A DNA stretch of 64,000 nt from Clostridiales bacterium (GCA_030446305.1 JASUSA010000003.1:1-64000), one strand, 5' to 3'. Numbered from the stretch's first letter, positions 8,606-17,106 are shown. Made by a program: numbers and translations. Notes: generated by a model from the sequence alone, not told the origin.

Positions 8606-9958
8606 CTATATACCAGAAATGGTGAGGCCGCTAATTTTAACAGTAGGCGAACCCGTGTACCCGCTTCCAAGAATGGTGAAAGTCAAGTCATTCCCAATCG
8701 AATCCATGTGGTTAAGCAGTTCAAAAAAATTGCCGGAAACGGTAATTTGGCTGGTAGGCCTGCCAATTTTTCCAGATTCAATCACATAACCGTAGCATTG
8801 CAGTGAAAAATCGCCTGATATTGTATTAATGCCTGCATGAAGCCCTTGGAGGCTAACAATATAGACACCCTTTTCAATCGGCTGCAAGAGATCATCAAAG
8901 GATTTATCACCTGGTTCAATATAAATATTAAACGGTGCAATGCCAATTGTGCCCTTATAAGAACCCTTTGCCGCATTGCCCGTTGTCGCAACGCCATCTT
9001 TGTTTGACGTCTTTAAATTATGCAAAAATGTTTTTAGCGTTCCCTGTTCAATTAATGCCTTTTTATAAGTTGCAACACCTTCTGCATCAAAAGATGTTGT
9101 GCCGAGGCCCTTTGGCAGATGCGGGTCATCATAAACCGTTACCGTTTCAGATGCTATTTTTGTTTCAAGTTTTCCTTTGAGTTTGGAGAGATTCTTTTGT
9201 ACGCGCTCTGCACTGAATAAATCTGTAAAGGCACTAAAAAACTGAGCAAAAACATCGTTTTTAATCACCACAGGACACTGCATTGATTTAATCGGTTTTG
9301 CGCCCAGCATGGTGAGCGCTTCCTCTACTGCCATCTTAACGATCTTTTCTGCTGACAGCGCTTCAAAGTCGTCTGCAATATCATAGCCCATTCCCGTACG
9401 CGTATCACCATCAGCCTCAACGACGACCATTGCGTAAGCGAGGCAATAATTCGACTTTTCATTTAAGTCCAATCCCTTTGAATTAATGATGGCACGTGAA
9501 GCCGTCACATCTGTCAAGTTGTTGCTGGAAAGCCGCTTGACACGCGGATCGTATGCTAAGAGCGCACGCTCTAAATCCAGCATAAACTGGATTTTATCCC
9601 TGACATCACACTTCTCAGCTTCTGGATTATAGGTATTAACCGCCTGATATTGTTCACTGCCGCTAAAGATAAAGACATCATCGTCTGCTTCAATAATTTT
9701 TGCGTTGCCTATCGCTTCTGAAACCAGTGTATCTGCATCAATATCACCTGTGCGTTCAGTGTATGTGTAACCCATTTTTCCATTGACAATCGCCCTGTAT
9801 GAAAGACCGCCGTCTTCAGAGAGGCTGTATTTTTCAATTTCGCCGTTATAAACAGAGATACTGACGCTTTTAGCCGTCTGATAATAGAGCTCTTGATCTG
9901 TTACGCCAAGTCGCTTGCCGGCATCGAATACAGCGTCTATTTTATCACGATTTAACAT
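8606..9958 (-). CDS. pmbA: TldE/PmbA-family metalloprotease subunit
   Basis: The 450-residue protein belongs to the TldD/PmbA family and lacks a zinc-binding HExxxH, as expected for the TldE partner. It has the family's N-terminal alpha/beta domain and C-terminal beta-barrel, with GLGTTSFDAEGVAT and TGNAAKGSYKGTIGIAPFN stretches in the second half. TldD-TldE heterodimers degrade unfolded peptides and mature some peptide antibiotics (microcin B17) and, in E. coli, act on CcdA. The ATG at 9956-9958 overlaps the tldD stop codon by one base (TGATG), which points to translational coupling. The longer upstream reading frame lies inside tldD and is not the start. Confidence 0.9.
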   Translation of the reverse strand: MLNRDKIDAVFDAGKRLGVTDQELYYQTAKSVSISVYNGEIEKYSLSEDGGLSYRAIVNGKMGYTYTERTGDIDADTLVSEAIGNAKIIEADDDVFIFSGSEQYQAVNTYNPEAEKCDVRDKIQFMLDLERALLAYDPRVKRLSSNNLTDVTASRAIINSKGLDLNEKSNYCLAYAMVVVEADGDTRTGMGYDIADDFEALSAEKIVKMAVEEALTMLGAKPIKSMQCPVVIKNDVFAQFFSAFTDLFSAERVQKNLSKLKGKLETKIASETVTVYDDPHLPKGLGTTSFDAEGVATYKKALIEQGTLKTFLHNLKTSNKDGVATTGNAAKGSYKGTIGIAPFNIYIEPGDKSFDDLLQPIEKGVYIVSLQGLHAGINTISGDFSLQCYGYVIESGKIGRPTSQITVSGNFFELLNHMDSIGNDLTFTILGSGYTGSPTVKISGLTISGI

Positions 9959-11346
9959 CACGCGTCCTCCCTTCCACCGATTGTAATATCTGAAACCTTG
10001 ATGGCAGGCTGGCCGAGACCGGCAGGGATAGAACCGCTGACAGAGCCGCACATTCCTTCACTGGCGCCAAAATTTGCGCCTACGCGTTCAATTTTCTGAA
10101 GTATTTCAAGTCCGGTGCCAATAAGTGTTGCCCCTTTAACCGGTTTCGTAATGCGTCCATCTTCAATGAGATAGCCCTCCTGTACCGAAAAATTGAATTC
10201 ACCGGTTGCGGGATTAACAGATCCGCCGCCTAAATTTTTTGCGTACAAGCCATAGGGAACAGAGGCGATCATGTCTTCAAATCGATCTGTCCCATTCAAT
10301 ATATACGTATTGGTCATTCTAGAGGTTGGGGCATACTGGTATGACTGACGTCTGGATGAACCCGTAATTGGCATATTCATCCGGCGCGCATTGAGTTTAT
10401 CAATCATATACCCTTTTAAAATGCCATTTTCGATCAGTACATTGCGTTTTGACGGCGTTCCCTCATCATCAAAACTCGCAGAGCCCCACTCGCCTGCAAT
10501 CGTGCCGTCGTCAACTGCGTTTACGCACGATGCGGCGATTGATTCGCCAAGTTTCCCGGCAAAGACACTGTTTCCCTTAGCCACTGCAGTCGCTTCCAAA
10601 CCATGGCCGCACGCCTCATGAAAAATGACCCCGCCAAATCGATTGTCAATGACAACGGGAAATCGTCCGCTTGGCGCACCGGATGCATCCAGCATGACGA
10701 GTGCCATGCGCGAAGCTTCTTTGCCGAGTGCCTCTACATCGACTTCATGATAGAGCTCAAATCCTTTACCTGCGCCTTTGCCTGCTCTTCCTGATTCAAG
10801 CTTGCCCTCCGTTTCGGCAACGGCACTGACGACATAACGCGTCTTTGTGCGGTCGTCTTCAGCCCATACGCCTTCTGTATTGGCGATCATAACGCGCTGA
10901 CGATAATCCATGTAGTTGACGACAACCTGCTTAATCAGGTCACTCTGTCCCTGAGCCACCAAAGAGCCTTTGCGCATAAGCGCTACTTTTTCATTTTTAG
11001 AAACAGTTTCCGGCCTAATCAGAACCGAATGTACAATTTCAGGTTTCCGCATAACCAGATCAAAACGCATGCCTGTTGGCACATCATTCAGTGCAGCAGC
11101 TGCATCTTTAGCAGCTTTTATAAGCACACTGCGGTCTGCACTGTTCGTATACGTATAAACGCTGTTCAAACCTTTAAAGATTCGAATGCCAATACCAAAA
11201 TCTCTGCCGGAAAGTGCCTTTTCAACTTTATTTTGTATCATTTCAATGGATGTATTCATGCGATCTTCAACAAAAATTTCTGCAAAATCGCCACCGGTTG
11301 TCAAAGCAGCATAAAGTACATCGCTCACAATTTTTTTATCTATCAT
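9958..11346 (-). CDS. tldD: TldD-family metalloprotease, catalytic subunit
   Basis: This 462-residue protein carries the zinc motif HEACGH at 243-248, the catalytic mark of TldD. Further family blocks are GEWGSASFDDEGTPS, RRQSYQYAPTSRMTNTYI and a C-terminal GMCGSVSGSIPAGLGQP. It is expected to pair with the TldE product encoded immediately downstream and cleave unstructured peptides fed into the dimer's inner cavity. The start has GGAGGTAGCA upstream. No precursor peptide gene for a ribosomal peptide product is seen nearby, so a general proteolytic role is more likely than antibiotic maturation. Confidence 0.93.
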   Translation of the reverse strand: MIDKKIVSDVLYAALTTGGDFAEIFVEDRMNTSIEMIQNKVEKALSGRDFGIGIRIFKGLNSVYTYTNSADRSVLIKAAKDAAAALNDVPTGMRFDLVMRKPEIVHSVLIRPETVSKNEKVALMRKGSLVAQGQSDLIKQVVVNYMDYRQRVMIANTEGVWAEDDRTKTRYVVSAVAETEGKLESGRAGKGAGKGFELYHEVDVEALGKEASRMALVMLDASGAPSGRFPVVIDNRFGGVIFHEACGHGLEATAVAKGNSVFAGKLGESIAASCVNAVDDGTIAGEWGSASFDDEGTPSKRNVLIENGILKGYMIDKLNARRMNMPITGSSRRQSYQYAPTSRMTNTYILNGTDRFEDMIASVPYGLYAKNLGGGSVNPATGEFNFSVQEGYLIEDGRITKPVKGATLIGTGLEILQKIERVGANFGASEGMCGSVSGSIPAGLGQPAIKVSDITIGGREDA

Positions 11347-11536
11347 TGCTACCTCCTGCGGGTAGTGACCCCAAGTCGAGTTTAACGAAAATATATCGCT
11401 TAATTAAGACGATTATGTGAACATTTCATTAACGTCGCATTACTTCTATTCTAACGAATCTACAGCAAATGCTCAAGCACCGAAAAATAAAAACTTGGTT
11501 GAGAAAGCGACATTGTTCCCATCATCTGATCCTTTA

Positions 11537-11630
11537 CGACAATCGGTTGCATTTTCCTATGATACATATCGTACCGATGGGTGTGAAAGGATTAAAATTT
11601 GAACAATGCAATTTCCTCAATAATACATCC
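11537..11630 (+). repeat. Control-region repeat, copy A (orphan)
   Basis: These 94 bp align with 12571-12664, the promoter region of the esterase, in the same orientation and with at most one or two gaps. The first 28 bases match at 24 positions. Further shared blocks are GTACCG, GTGAAAG, ATGCAATTT and CAAT near the end. Both copies hold the dyad CAATCGGT...ACCG(A/G)T(G/T)G; here the arms are 11540-11547 and 11573-11580. They bracket a TATGATA element. No gene follows this copy. Confidence 0.7.
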
Positions 11631-11644
11631 ACCCAAATAATAAA

Positions 11645-11680
11645 GAGCACAGTTCATCAAAAACTGTACTCCCTTTTCAC
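11645..11680 (+). terminator. Possible weak terminator after the orphan control region
   Basis: GAG-C-ACAGTT, a short loop and AACTGT-A-CTC are followed by CCCTTTT. If copy A is an active promoter it would give a transcript of under about 100 bases ending here. Confidence 0.35.
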
Positions 11681-11793
11681 TTTCATTTTTTACCGTCATA
11701 GGTGTGCCCGTCGACTTTCAATCCAATTGCGCATCGTCACATCGTCACCTCTTAGCAACAATTGCCGTTGAGCACGAGCGTGATTATGCCAAC

Positions 11794-12357
11794 CTATTCA
11801 GGTGAACACTGCTGAAAACTGACAAACTTATCTGCCAAATTAGCGATCTGATCCATCGACAATCCCAAATTCTGCTGATAATTCATGTGATAGAGGCTAT
11901 TGATGCCATTTGAGATACCAATCCCCATCACTTTTAAATCCGATGCGTTCATCTTTGTAATGCGCATGAGCTCCGGCATAAAAGCATCCAGTATGATCGA
12001 TTGCGCTTTCTCAATCGAATGACGATGCTTTGTCGAGCCAAGCACCTTCATTTGAAGTTCATAATTAATGCCAATGGCCTCATTCATCACTTTGCATATC
12101 TCACCCACTTCAAAAGACGTAATCTTTTCAGGCGTCTCCCGCAGTACCAACAGAATGCTTTCTGCCAGTTCACGCTCCAATGTTTCGATCAAATCGTCTA
12201 ATGTGTGATAGTGAAGATAAAATGTTTTACGATTGATTTTAGCAAGTTCACATAATTCTTTGACTGTAATCTTTTCATAGTCTTTCTTCATCATCAATGT
12301 TCGAAATGCATCCTGTATAGCGTTGTGTGTTTTTTGAAATCTCAAATCTTTTTTCAT
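11794..12357 (-). CDS. TetR/AcrR-family transcriptional regulator
   Basis: The 187-residue protein has an N-terminal TetR helix-turn-helix at about 10-57, including ITVKELCELAKINRKTFYLHY at about 30-50, and an all-helical C-terminal ligand/dimerisation domain of the kind seen in short TetR regulators. The ATG at 12357 is preceded by GAGGTCGAT; the frame is open further up but without such a site. It is divergently transcribed from the carboxylesterase, so it most likely represses that gene and itself through the dyad found in the intergenic repeat. The ligand is unknown. The esterase is now broken by a stop codon, so the regulator may have lost its main target. Confidence 0.85.
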   Translation of the reverse strand: MKKDLRFQKTHNAIQDAFRTLMMKKDYEKITVKELCELAKINRKTFYLHYHTLDDLIETLERELAESILLVLRETPEKITSFEVGEICKVMNEAIGINYELQMKVLGSTKHRHSIEKAQSIILDAFMPELMRITKMNASDLKVMGIGISNGINSLYHMNYQQNLGLSMDQIANLADKFVSFQQCSPE

Positions 12358-12690
12358 ATCGACCTCAATTTCTCGCAAACCCGTTCATCATACAACCAAA
12401 ACAGCATCATGTCTTTTACGCCACAGATCGTCAAATGTGTTCCGTTATGCCTCACCAAAGGCGATCTGGCAATTGAACCATTACCCAAATTATACTATAT
12501 TCAGCTTATTAAACAATACGTGCATTTGATAATTAAAGAAATTGCATGATTGCCTTTTGTTGTTTCTTTTCGGCAATCGGTTGTCTTTTCGTATGATAAA
12601 ACAGTACCGGTTGTCGTGAAAGTACAAACATTCAGATGATGCAATTTTCGCAATTAAGATGTCCATACCGCTAAAAGGAGGCAGTTGAAA
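12358..12690. other. Divergent intergenic region between tetR and the esterase
   Basis: These 333 bp hold the promoters of both divergent genes, the control-region repeat copy B (12571-12664) and the esterase ribosome site AAAGGAGG (12674-12681). No gene is seen in it. Confidence 0.6.
12571..12664 (+). repeat. Control-region repeat, copy B (esterase promoter side)
   Basis: This is the second copy of the 94-bp repeat also found at 11537-11630. Its dyad arms CAATCGGT and ACCGGTTG lie at 12574-12581 and 12606-12613, around a TATGATA element at about 12592-12598. It ends 26 bp before the esterase start, which suggests it contains the promoter and operator used by the TetR protein (inference). 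Confidence 0.7.
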
Positions 12691-14199
12691 ATGACAAAAG
12701 TAACCACAGCGTACGGCACCGTGGAAGGCTTTCAAGAAAATGGCTTAATCAAATGGCTAGGCATTCCATTTGCTAAACCACCTATCGGTGACCTTCGATT
12801 CCGAAGGGCTCAGCCTTGTGAAAAATGGCAGACAATCAAGCAATGCCACAAATTTGGCAATAAGCCCATTCAATTTTTTCCCTTTGAAATCGGCGAAATT
12901 CCTGAGGCCTATAGAATTATTCCAGAAAGCGAAGACTGTTTAACCGTCAACATCTGGCGCCCGGATCATCCGCAAAAGAAACTTCCCGTCATCGTCTGGA
13001 TCTATGGTGGTGCCTTTACCGTTGGCGAAAGCAGTGATGCTACTTATGACGGCAGCTCCTTTGCAGCCAACGATGTCATGTACATCTCATTTAATTATCG
13101 TCTGGGACCGCTTGGGTTCTATGACTTTACACAATATGACGAAGCACACTTCGATTCTAATTGCGGCTTATCCGATCAGATCATGGCGCTTAAGTGGATT
13201 AAGGAAAACGTCGAAGCCTTTGGCGGCGATCCTGACAATATCACAATTTTCGGCTCCAGTGCAGGCGGCGCCAGTGTTTGTCACCTCGTCGCATCCCCTG
13301 AGACAAAAGGCCTTTTCCAAAAGGCGATCGCACAAAGCGCCGTACCAGATTTTGGTCTTTCAAAGACTTCTCGAAAAAACAATGTGGATTTATTCTTGGA
13401 TCAGGTCCAGCTCACGCCGGATACCGTCATTGCACTACGCGATATGGATATCGCGGCAATCGTCAAGGCTAATACATTCGTCCACCTTCATGGCTTTATA
13501 AAGTACCCCGGCATGTACCAGCCTGGCCCTGTTATTGATGATTTACTGCCAGAAGCGCCGGCGGACATAATCGCAAAAGGCAAGGCGAGCGATATCAAAC
13601 TCATCATTGGCACCAACCGCGATGAAGGCAATTTTTTTGTTTCACAAAAAAGTGTTTTCCCATATACTTGGGAAATGGTAGAAGCAATGTTCAAAGCCAA
13701 TCACCGCGAAGCTGATCTTCCAAGACTTACTGCTCTTTATGCAAAAGCAGAAAGTCCTGCTGAAAAACTAAACCAATTTAACCGAGACCGCGCCTTTTCG
13801 ATTCCTTCTATAAAGATTGCCGATGCGCAAAGTCAATACAACGATGTCTAGATGTATCGATTTGACTACGTTCCGGCTGCTTTGGCAAAATCAGGATTAA
13901 ATGCAACACATGGCTGTGAAGCTACCATCGCACTTAATACCATGCAGTCTGCCGGTACGCTGAGTATGATGTGGCATGGCAATCCAGAGGCTGAAACACA
14001 GCAATTGATTCAAGAAATGCATACTGCATGGATCAACTTCGCGAAATACAGTAATCCAAACGGCAGCCTTCCCGTCAAATGGGAAAAGTATACGCCAAGC
14101 ACTCGCAAAACGATTATTTTTGATGCAGAGACACACCTTGTAGAAAATCCAGAAAAAGAACATTTTGAGGTATGGCAGACTATAAAATTATATGAATAA
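12691..14199 (+). pseudogene. Type B carboxylesterase interrupted by an in-frame TAG
   Basis: The reading frame from the ATG at 12691 (AGGAGG nine bases upstream) to 14199 encodes a full carboxylesterase of about 502 residues in the pNB-esterase/lipase family. A TAG at 13849-13851 stops it after 386 residues. Before the stop are the oxyanion GGAF (106-109), the nucleophile elbow GSSAG with Ser190, and the GTNRDEGNF acid motif. After the stop, in the same frame, come MYRFDY and the catalytic His407 in ATHGCE. In the Bacillus pNB esterase the residue before MYRFDY is Trp, so TGG to TAG is the simplest change. The truncated product would lack the catalytic histidine. A restart at ATG 13852 would give only a fragment. 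A strong terminator follows. Confidence 0.85.
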
Positions 14200-14272
14200 T
14201 CGTTTGATGACGGGATTTTTTTATTGGTTTCAGCGAAGCATTTCATCACCCAAATCTTCATGCTGTTAATAG

Positions 14273-14314
14273 AACAGGGATGGCTTGTACACTTTCAAGC
14301 CATCCCTGTTTTAC
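14273..14314 (+). terminator. Strong intrinsic terminator after the esterase
   Basis: Fifteen-base perfect arms AACAGGGATGGCTTG (14273-14287) and their complement (14296-14310), with an eight-base loop. They are followed by TTACC and a T-rich stretch. Confidence 0.85.
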
Positions 14315-14347
14315 CATTCTACTCTATCAATCTATTTTATCATTCTA

Positions 14348-14401
14348 TTTTGTTATTTTGTTTTGTTATTCTGTTTTGTTATTATTTTGTTTCGTCATTC
14401 C
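14348..14401. repeat. T-rich tandem repeat (13-mer-like units)
   Basis: Three units of the form TTTTGTTATT(T/C)TG occur at 14348-14360, 14361-14373 and 14374-14389 (the last lengthened), followed by a decayed unit to 14401. It is a low-complexity spacer between the esterase terminator and the end of the Cys-rich gene. Confidence 0.6.
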
Positions 14402-14437
14402 ATTTTAATACTTTGCCGGTTCCTTATTGAATACCTT

Positions 14438-14923
14438 TTATTTTGCCATGATGTATGGTTCGCCTTTTTTGCCGCTTATATTTTCGTGTTCCTGCACTGT
14501 GATTTTAAGTTTGCATGTTTCTGCACCACGCAGTATCGTCGAACAGAGCACAACATCAAAATGCAGCTCACACCAAAGCGACGACATAACATATAGAACA
14601 CTTTGTTTTGAGCATTCACACAACATCGGTGTTTTTACATAGCCTTCTGTGTGCAGCGGGCAGGTACATTTTTCGAAGCAAAGATCATAAATTTTATTTT
14701 GCTCAATCATTTCACAATTTACACCCGGGACATCTTTCAGACTTTCAAAAAAAGCATTCAGATCACCATCAACCGCATCATACAATTGACGATAGTAAGT
14801 CATACTTCTTTGCTGAATACAGTTTTGAGCGCATGCTTTAAAAAGTTTTTCACGCTGTACCACATCCAGTGCCGCTATACCCGCTTCAAAACCATTAAAC
14901 CAATAATTGATCTTCTGATCCAT
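14438..14923 (-). CDS. Cysteine-rich protein of unknown function
   Basis: This 161-residue protein has eleven cysteines (31, 35, 70, 82, 86, 88, 102, 104, 118, 127, 137). The densest block is LCFEKCTCPL at 81-90, followed by LCEC at 101-104. It has no signal peptide or membrane segment, so the cysteines probably bind metal, an Fe-S cluster or a thiol substrate rather than form secreted disulphides. I do not recognise the family with confidence; the DUF6144 or ATC-hydrolase-like groups come to mind because of the Cys-x-Cys plus late Cys-rich layout. The ATG at 14923 has GAGGCGG upstream. It stands alone downstream of tRNA-Thr on the same strand, separated from it by a terminator. Confidence 0.6.
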   Translation of the reverse strand: MDQKINYWFNGFEAGIAALDVVQREKLFKACAQNCIQQRSMTYYRQLYDAVDGDLNAFFESLKDVPGVNCEMIEQNKIYDLCFEKCTCPLHTEGYVKTPMLCECSKQSVLYVMSSLWCELHFDVVLCSTILRGAETCKLKITVQEHENISGKKGEPYIMAK

Positions 14924-14969
14924 ATTAACCGCCTCGTCTTTTAAACACCCGTCATTAAACGCAATATGC

Positions 14970-15006
14970 ATAAAAGACATGCCTTCCGAATGGGAAGCAT
15001 GTCTTC
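14970..15006 (-). terminator. Terminator of the tRNA-Thr gene
   Basis: Minus strand: AAGACATGC-TTCC and its complement around an ATTCGG-like loop, then TTTT. It begins four bases beyond the tRNA 3' end. Confidence 0.8.
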
Positions 15007-15009
15007 TTC

Positions 15010-15085
15010 TGGAGCCGGTAATGGGACTCGAACCCGCGACCTACTGATTACGATTCAGTTGCTCTACCAATTGAGCTATACCGGC
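15010..15085 (-). tRNA. tRNA-Thr (anticodon CGT)
   Basis: The 76-base minus-strand gene folds as a cloverleaf. The acceptor stem pairs GCCGGTA with TACCGGC, the D arm is GCTC...GAGC, and the anticodon stem pairs ACTGA with TCAGT around loop ATCGTAA. The T arm is GCGGG-TTCGAGT-CCCAT, with one C-A mismatch. The anticodon CGT reads ACG, giving threonine, and the body closely follows Bacillus tRNA-Thr. The CCA end is encoded. Confidence 0.95.
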
Positions 15086-15120
15086 ACATACCGTGCATTA
15101 CTACTATAGCAAGCAGACAA

Positions 15121-16032
15121 TTAAATGTCAAGAACCTTATGATAAAGGTATCCCTCTAAATTATCAAAATCACTCGAAGTCATGCTGTCATAACTAAAAT
15201 GGCTGAGAAGCGACTGCAAAATAATCCCGCCTGCAATAATAATATCTGCGCGATTTGGATCAAGCCCCGGAATTTTTCGACGCGTGTCAAGGTCAACCGT
15301 CTGCAGCTTTCGATTAAGCATTTCAATTTGAGCCATGCCGACTTTGAAACCATGGATTCGCTCGCGGTCATAGGTTTTAAGCGCAAGTGCCATTGCTGCA
15401 AAAGTAGAGGCCGTACCGCCAATGCCAACGGCAATTCGGCTTTCCCTGTGTTCAAAAGTGGGTTTAAGCACTGATAATTGTTCTGCCATATATGCTTCAA
15501 GGCCTTTCTTATCGGCTTTGCCATCTGTAAAGAACATATCGGTCAAGCGAACAGCACCAATATTCAGGCTGATTTTTTCGGCAATACCCTTTGCATTGCC
15601 AAGGATAAGCTCTGTAGAACCGCCACCAATATCAATGACAAGCAATTCGTCAATACGGCGTGTAACACCCTTTAAAACGCCAAGGTATCCAATTTCTGCC
15701 TCACTTTCACCTGAGAGCACTTCAATATCAATGCCGGTTGCCGCTTTTACCCGTTCAAGGAATAATGCGCGATTGCTCGCATCCCTTACTGCACTGGTGG
15801 CCATTGCAACTATTCGATCGACACCTTGTGATTCAGCAACGGCTTTAAATGAAGCAATTGCTTCAATTGATGCCACCATACGATCTTCAGCTAAGGCGCC
15901 GGACGCATTGACACCCTTGCCCAGACGCGTCGTCTTCAATTGCTTTTCAGCATGAATGATTTGTCCCGTAAAAACTTCACAGGTTAACATACGTATGGAA
16001 TTTGATCCGATATCCAATACAGCGTATTTCAT
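15121..16032 (-). CDS. ppx: Ppx/GppA-family exopolyphosphatase
   Basis: This 303-residue protein has the actin-like ATPase fold of Ppx/GppA phosphatases. The first phosphate loop is LDIGSNSIRML at 6-16 and the second is DIGGGSTEL at 134-142. A SGESEAEIGYLG helix at 107-118 supplies the catalytic glutamate region. At about 300 residues it is the short form, without the C-terminal HD-like domains of E. coli Ppx. It should hydrolyse polyphosphate and/or pppGpp. It begins 6 bp after the divIC stop codon, so rqcP, divIC and ppx are likely one operon. Confidence 0.92.
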   Translation of the reverse strand: MKYAVLDIGSNSIRMLTCEVFTGQIIHAEKQLKTTRLGKGVNASGALAEDRMVASIEAIASFKAVAESQGVDRIVAMATSAVRDASNRALFLERVKAATGIDIEVLSGESEAEIGYLGVLKGVTRRIDELLVIDIGGGSTELILGNAKGIAEKISLNIGAVRLTDMFFTDGKADKKGLEAYMAEQLSVLKPTFEHRESRIAVGIGGTASTFAAMALALKTYDRERIHGFKVGMAQIEMLNRKLQTVDLDTRRKIPGLDPNRADIIIAGGIILQSLLSHFSYDSMTSSDFDNLEGYLYHKVLDI

Positions 16033-16038
16033 TGTGCC

Positions 16039-16338
16039 TCACTCATCCAAACCATTAATAATATAGATAATCTCATTCGCCTTCACCATTTTTAGCTTTT
16101 CTCGCGCTAATTTTTCAATGGCCTCCGGTGTCTGAGCATATTCAAGCTCTAAATTGAGCTTCTTCATATCTTTCTCAAGCGATTCAATTTCAGCGCGAAG
16201 TTCTGCCTGTGTCGCCTCATATGTTTGAAGCTTAATCTCCGATGTATAAAGATTGTATACAAAGTAACCGGAGAAAATACACATCATGATTAAAATCAAT
16301 ATATTTCGTCGTATGAATGAACCCTTCTTGCGTTTCAT
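16039..16338 (-). CDS. divIC: Septum formation initiator, DivIC/FtsB family
   Basis: This 99-residue protein has a basic cytoplasmic N-terminus (MKRKKGSFIRR), one membrane segment at about 13-30, and an extracytoplasmic coiled coil at about 38-75 ending in the family's AREKLKMVKANEIIY stretch. DivIC works with FtsL and DivIB to activate septal cell-wall synthesis. Its place next to the RqcP-like S4 gene matches the yabO-divIC neighbourhood of Bacillus, though yabP and yabQ are absent between them. Confidence 0.9.
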   Translation of the reverse strand: MKRKKGSFIRRNILILIMMCIFSGYFVYNLYTSEIKLQTYEATQAELRAEIESLEKDMKKLNLELEYAQTPEAIEKLAREKLKMVKANEIIYIINGLDE

Positions 16339-16361
16339 ATGCCTTCCGCTCCGCGTCTATC

Positions 16362-16616
16362 TTATTCACGCTCTTCCGAAACAATTCTAAAGAGCATTTT
16401 TGCCATCTCTTTTGTGACATGTTCCTCAAGCGCTAAAATCTCGATTGTCGTCTTGCGATTCCCAAATGTCATTTCTATTATATCACCGATTTTGACTTCT
16501 GTTCCCGGTTTTGCTATTTTTTTATTGACGGTAATACGCCCTTGATCGCATGCTTCTTTGGCGATTGTACGCCTTTTTATAAGGCGCGCATTTTTTAAAT
16601 ATTTATCAATACGCAC
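16362..16616 (-). CDS. rqcP: S4-domain RNA-binding protein RqcP (YabO-like)
   Basis: The 84-residue protein is a single S4 domain with the sequence RIDKYLKNARLIKRR at the N-terminus, close to Bacillus YabO/RqcP. RqcP binds stalled 50S subunits and helps RqcH add alanine tails in ribosome quality control. I choose the GTG start at 16616 because GGAGG lies seven bases upstream. The ATG at 16637 overlaps that site and would add seven unrelated residues. It is followed at 23 bp by divIC. The C-terminus is about 20 residues longer than in typical RqcP. Confidence 0.88.
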   Translation of the reverse strand: MRIDKYLKNARLIKRRTIAKEACDQGRITVNKKIAKPGTEVKIGDIIEMTFGNRKTTIEILALEEHVTKEMAKMLFRIVSEERE

Positions 16617-16751
16617 GCTGGAACCTCCATTTAACACTTATCTTCATAATAAAACAGCGATCTGATATCACATCAGCCGCCCTATTTTATCCGAACCATG
16701 TTGCGCGTTATACGTTTTTAAGGCGAATGTTATTCAATCCTCAAAATTAAG

Positions 16752-16775
16752 AAAAAGCAGCGTCGCTGCCTTTTC
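16752..16775 (-). terminator. Terminator after the HU gene
   Basis: Minus strand: GGCAGC-GAC-GCTGC followed by TTTTTCTT, directly beyond the HU stop codon. Confidence 0.75.
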
Positions 16776-16782
16776 TTTATGA

Positions 16783-17061
16783 TTACTTATTGACCATTTC
16801 CTTTAATGCTTTACCAGCTTTGAAGACTGGCGCTTTTGAAGCCGGAATGTCGATTGTTTCTTTAGGATTTCTAGGGTTTCTACCAGTTCTCGCTTTTCTT
16901 TCTCTAACATCAAAAGTACCGAAACCGACTAATTGAACTTTGCCGCTCTTTGCAAGTTCGTCTTCAACACTTTTCATGAAAGCATTTAAAGCTAATTCCG
17001 CATCTTTTTTGGTTAATCCTGATTTCTCAGCCATGCTTGCCACTAATTCAGCTTTATTCAC
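16783..17061 (-). CDS. hup: DNA-binding protein HU
   Basis: This 92-residue protein is a canonical HU: MNKAELVASMAEKSGLTKKD at the start, GFGTFDVRERKARTGRNPR at about 46-64 and the DNA-contacting arm ending in KAPVFKAGKALK. It is a nucleoid-packing dimer. It sits between mazG and rqcP, as in many Firmicutes, and has its own promoter (17107-17135) and terminator. Confidence 0.97.
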   Translation of the reverse strand: MNKAELVASMAEKSGLTKKDAELALNAFMKSVEDELAKSGKVQLVGFGTFDVRERKARTGRNPRNPKETIDIPASKAPVFKAGKALKEMVNK

Positions 17062-17106
17062 GATAAAACCTCCTCTGAATATTATATAGTTGTTTTAACT
17101 ATTACT

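Larger units (their letters stand above)
11347..11793. other. Intergenic region between tldD and the TetR gene
   Basis: No convincing gene is seen in these 447 bp; small frames here lack ribosome sites. The stretch includes the presumed tldD promoter side (near 11347-11420), an orphan copy of the esterase control region (11537-11630) and a weak plus-strand hairpin after it (11645-11680). Confidence 0.6.

Noticed and set aside
13004-13501. 165-residue plus-strand frame inside the esterase
   Set aside because: Alternative frame of the esterase; the main frame carries the Ser190 elbow and family motifs.
13849-13851. Pyrrolysine or other recoding at the esterase TAG
   Set aside because: The replaced residue is Trp by comparison with pNB esterase, esterases are not known Pyl proteins, and no pyl gene is in the window. 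Nonsense mutation or sequencing error is simpler.
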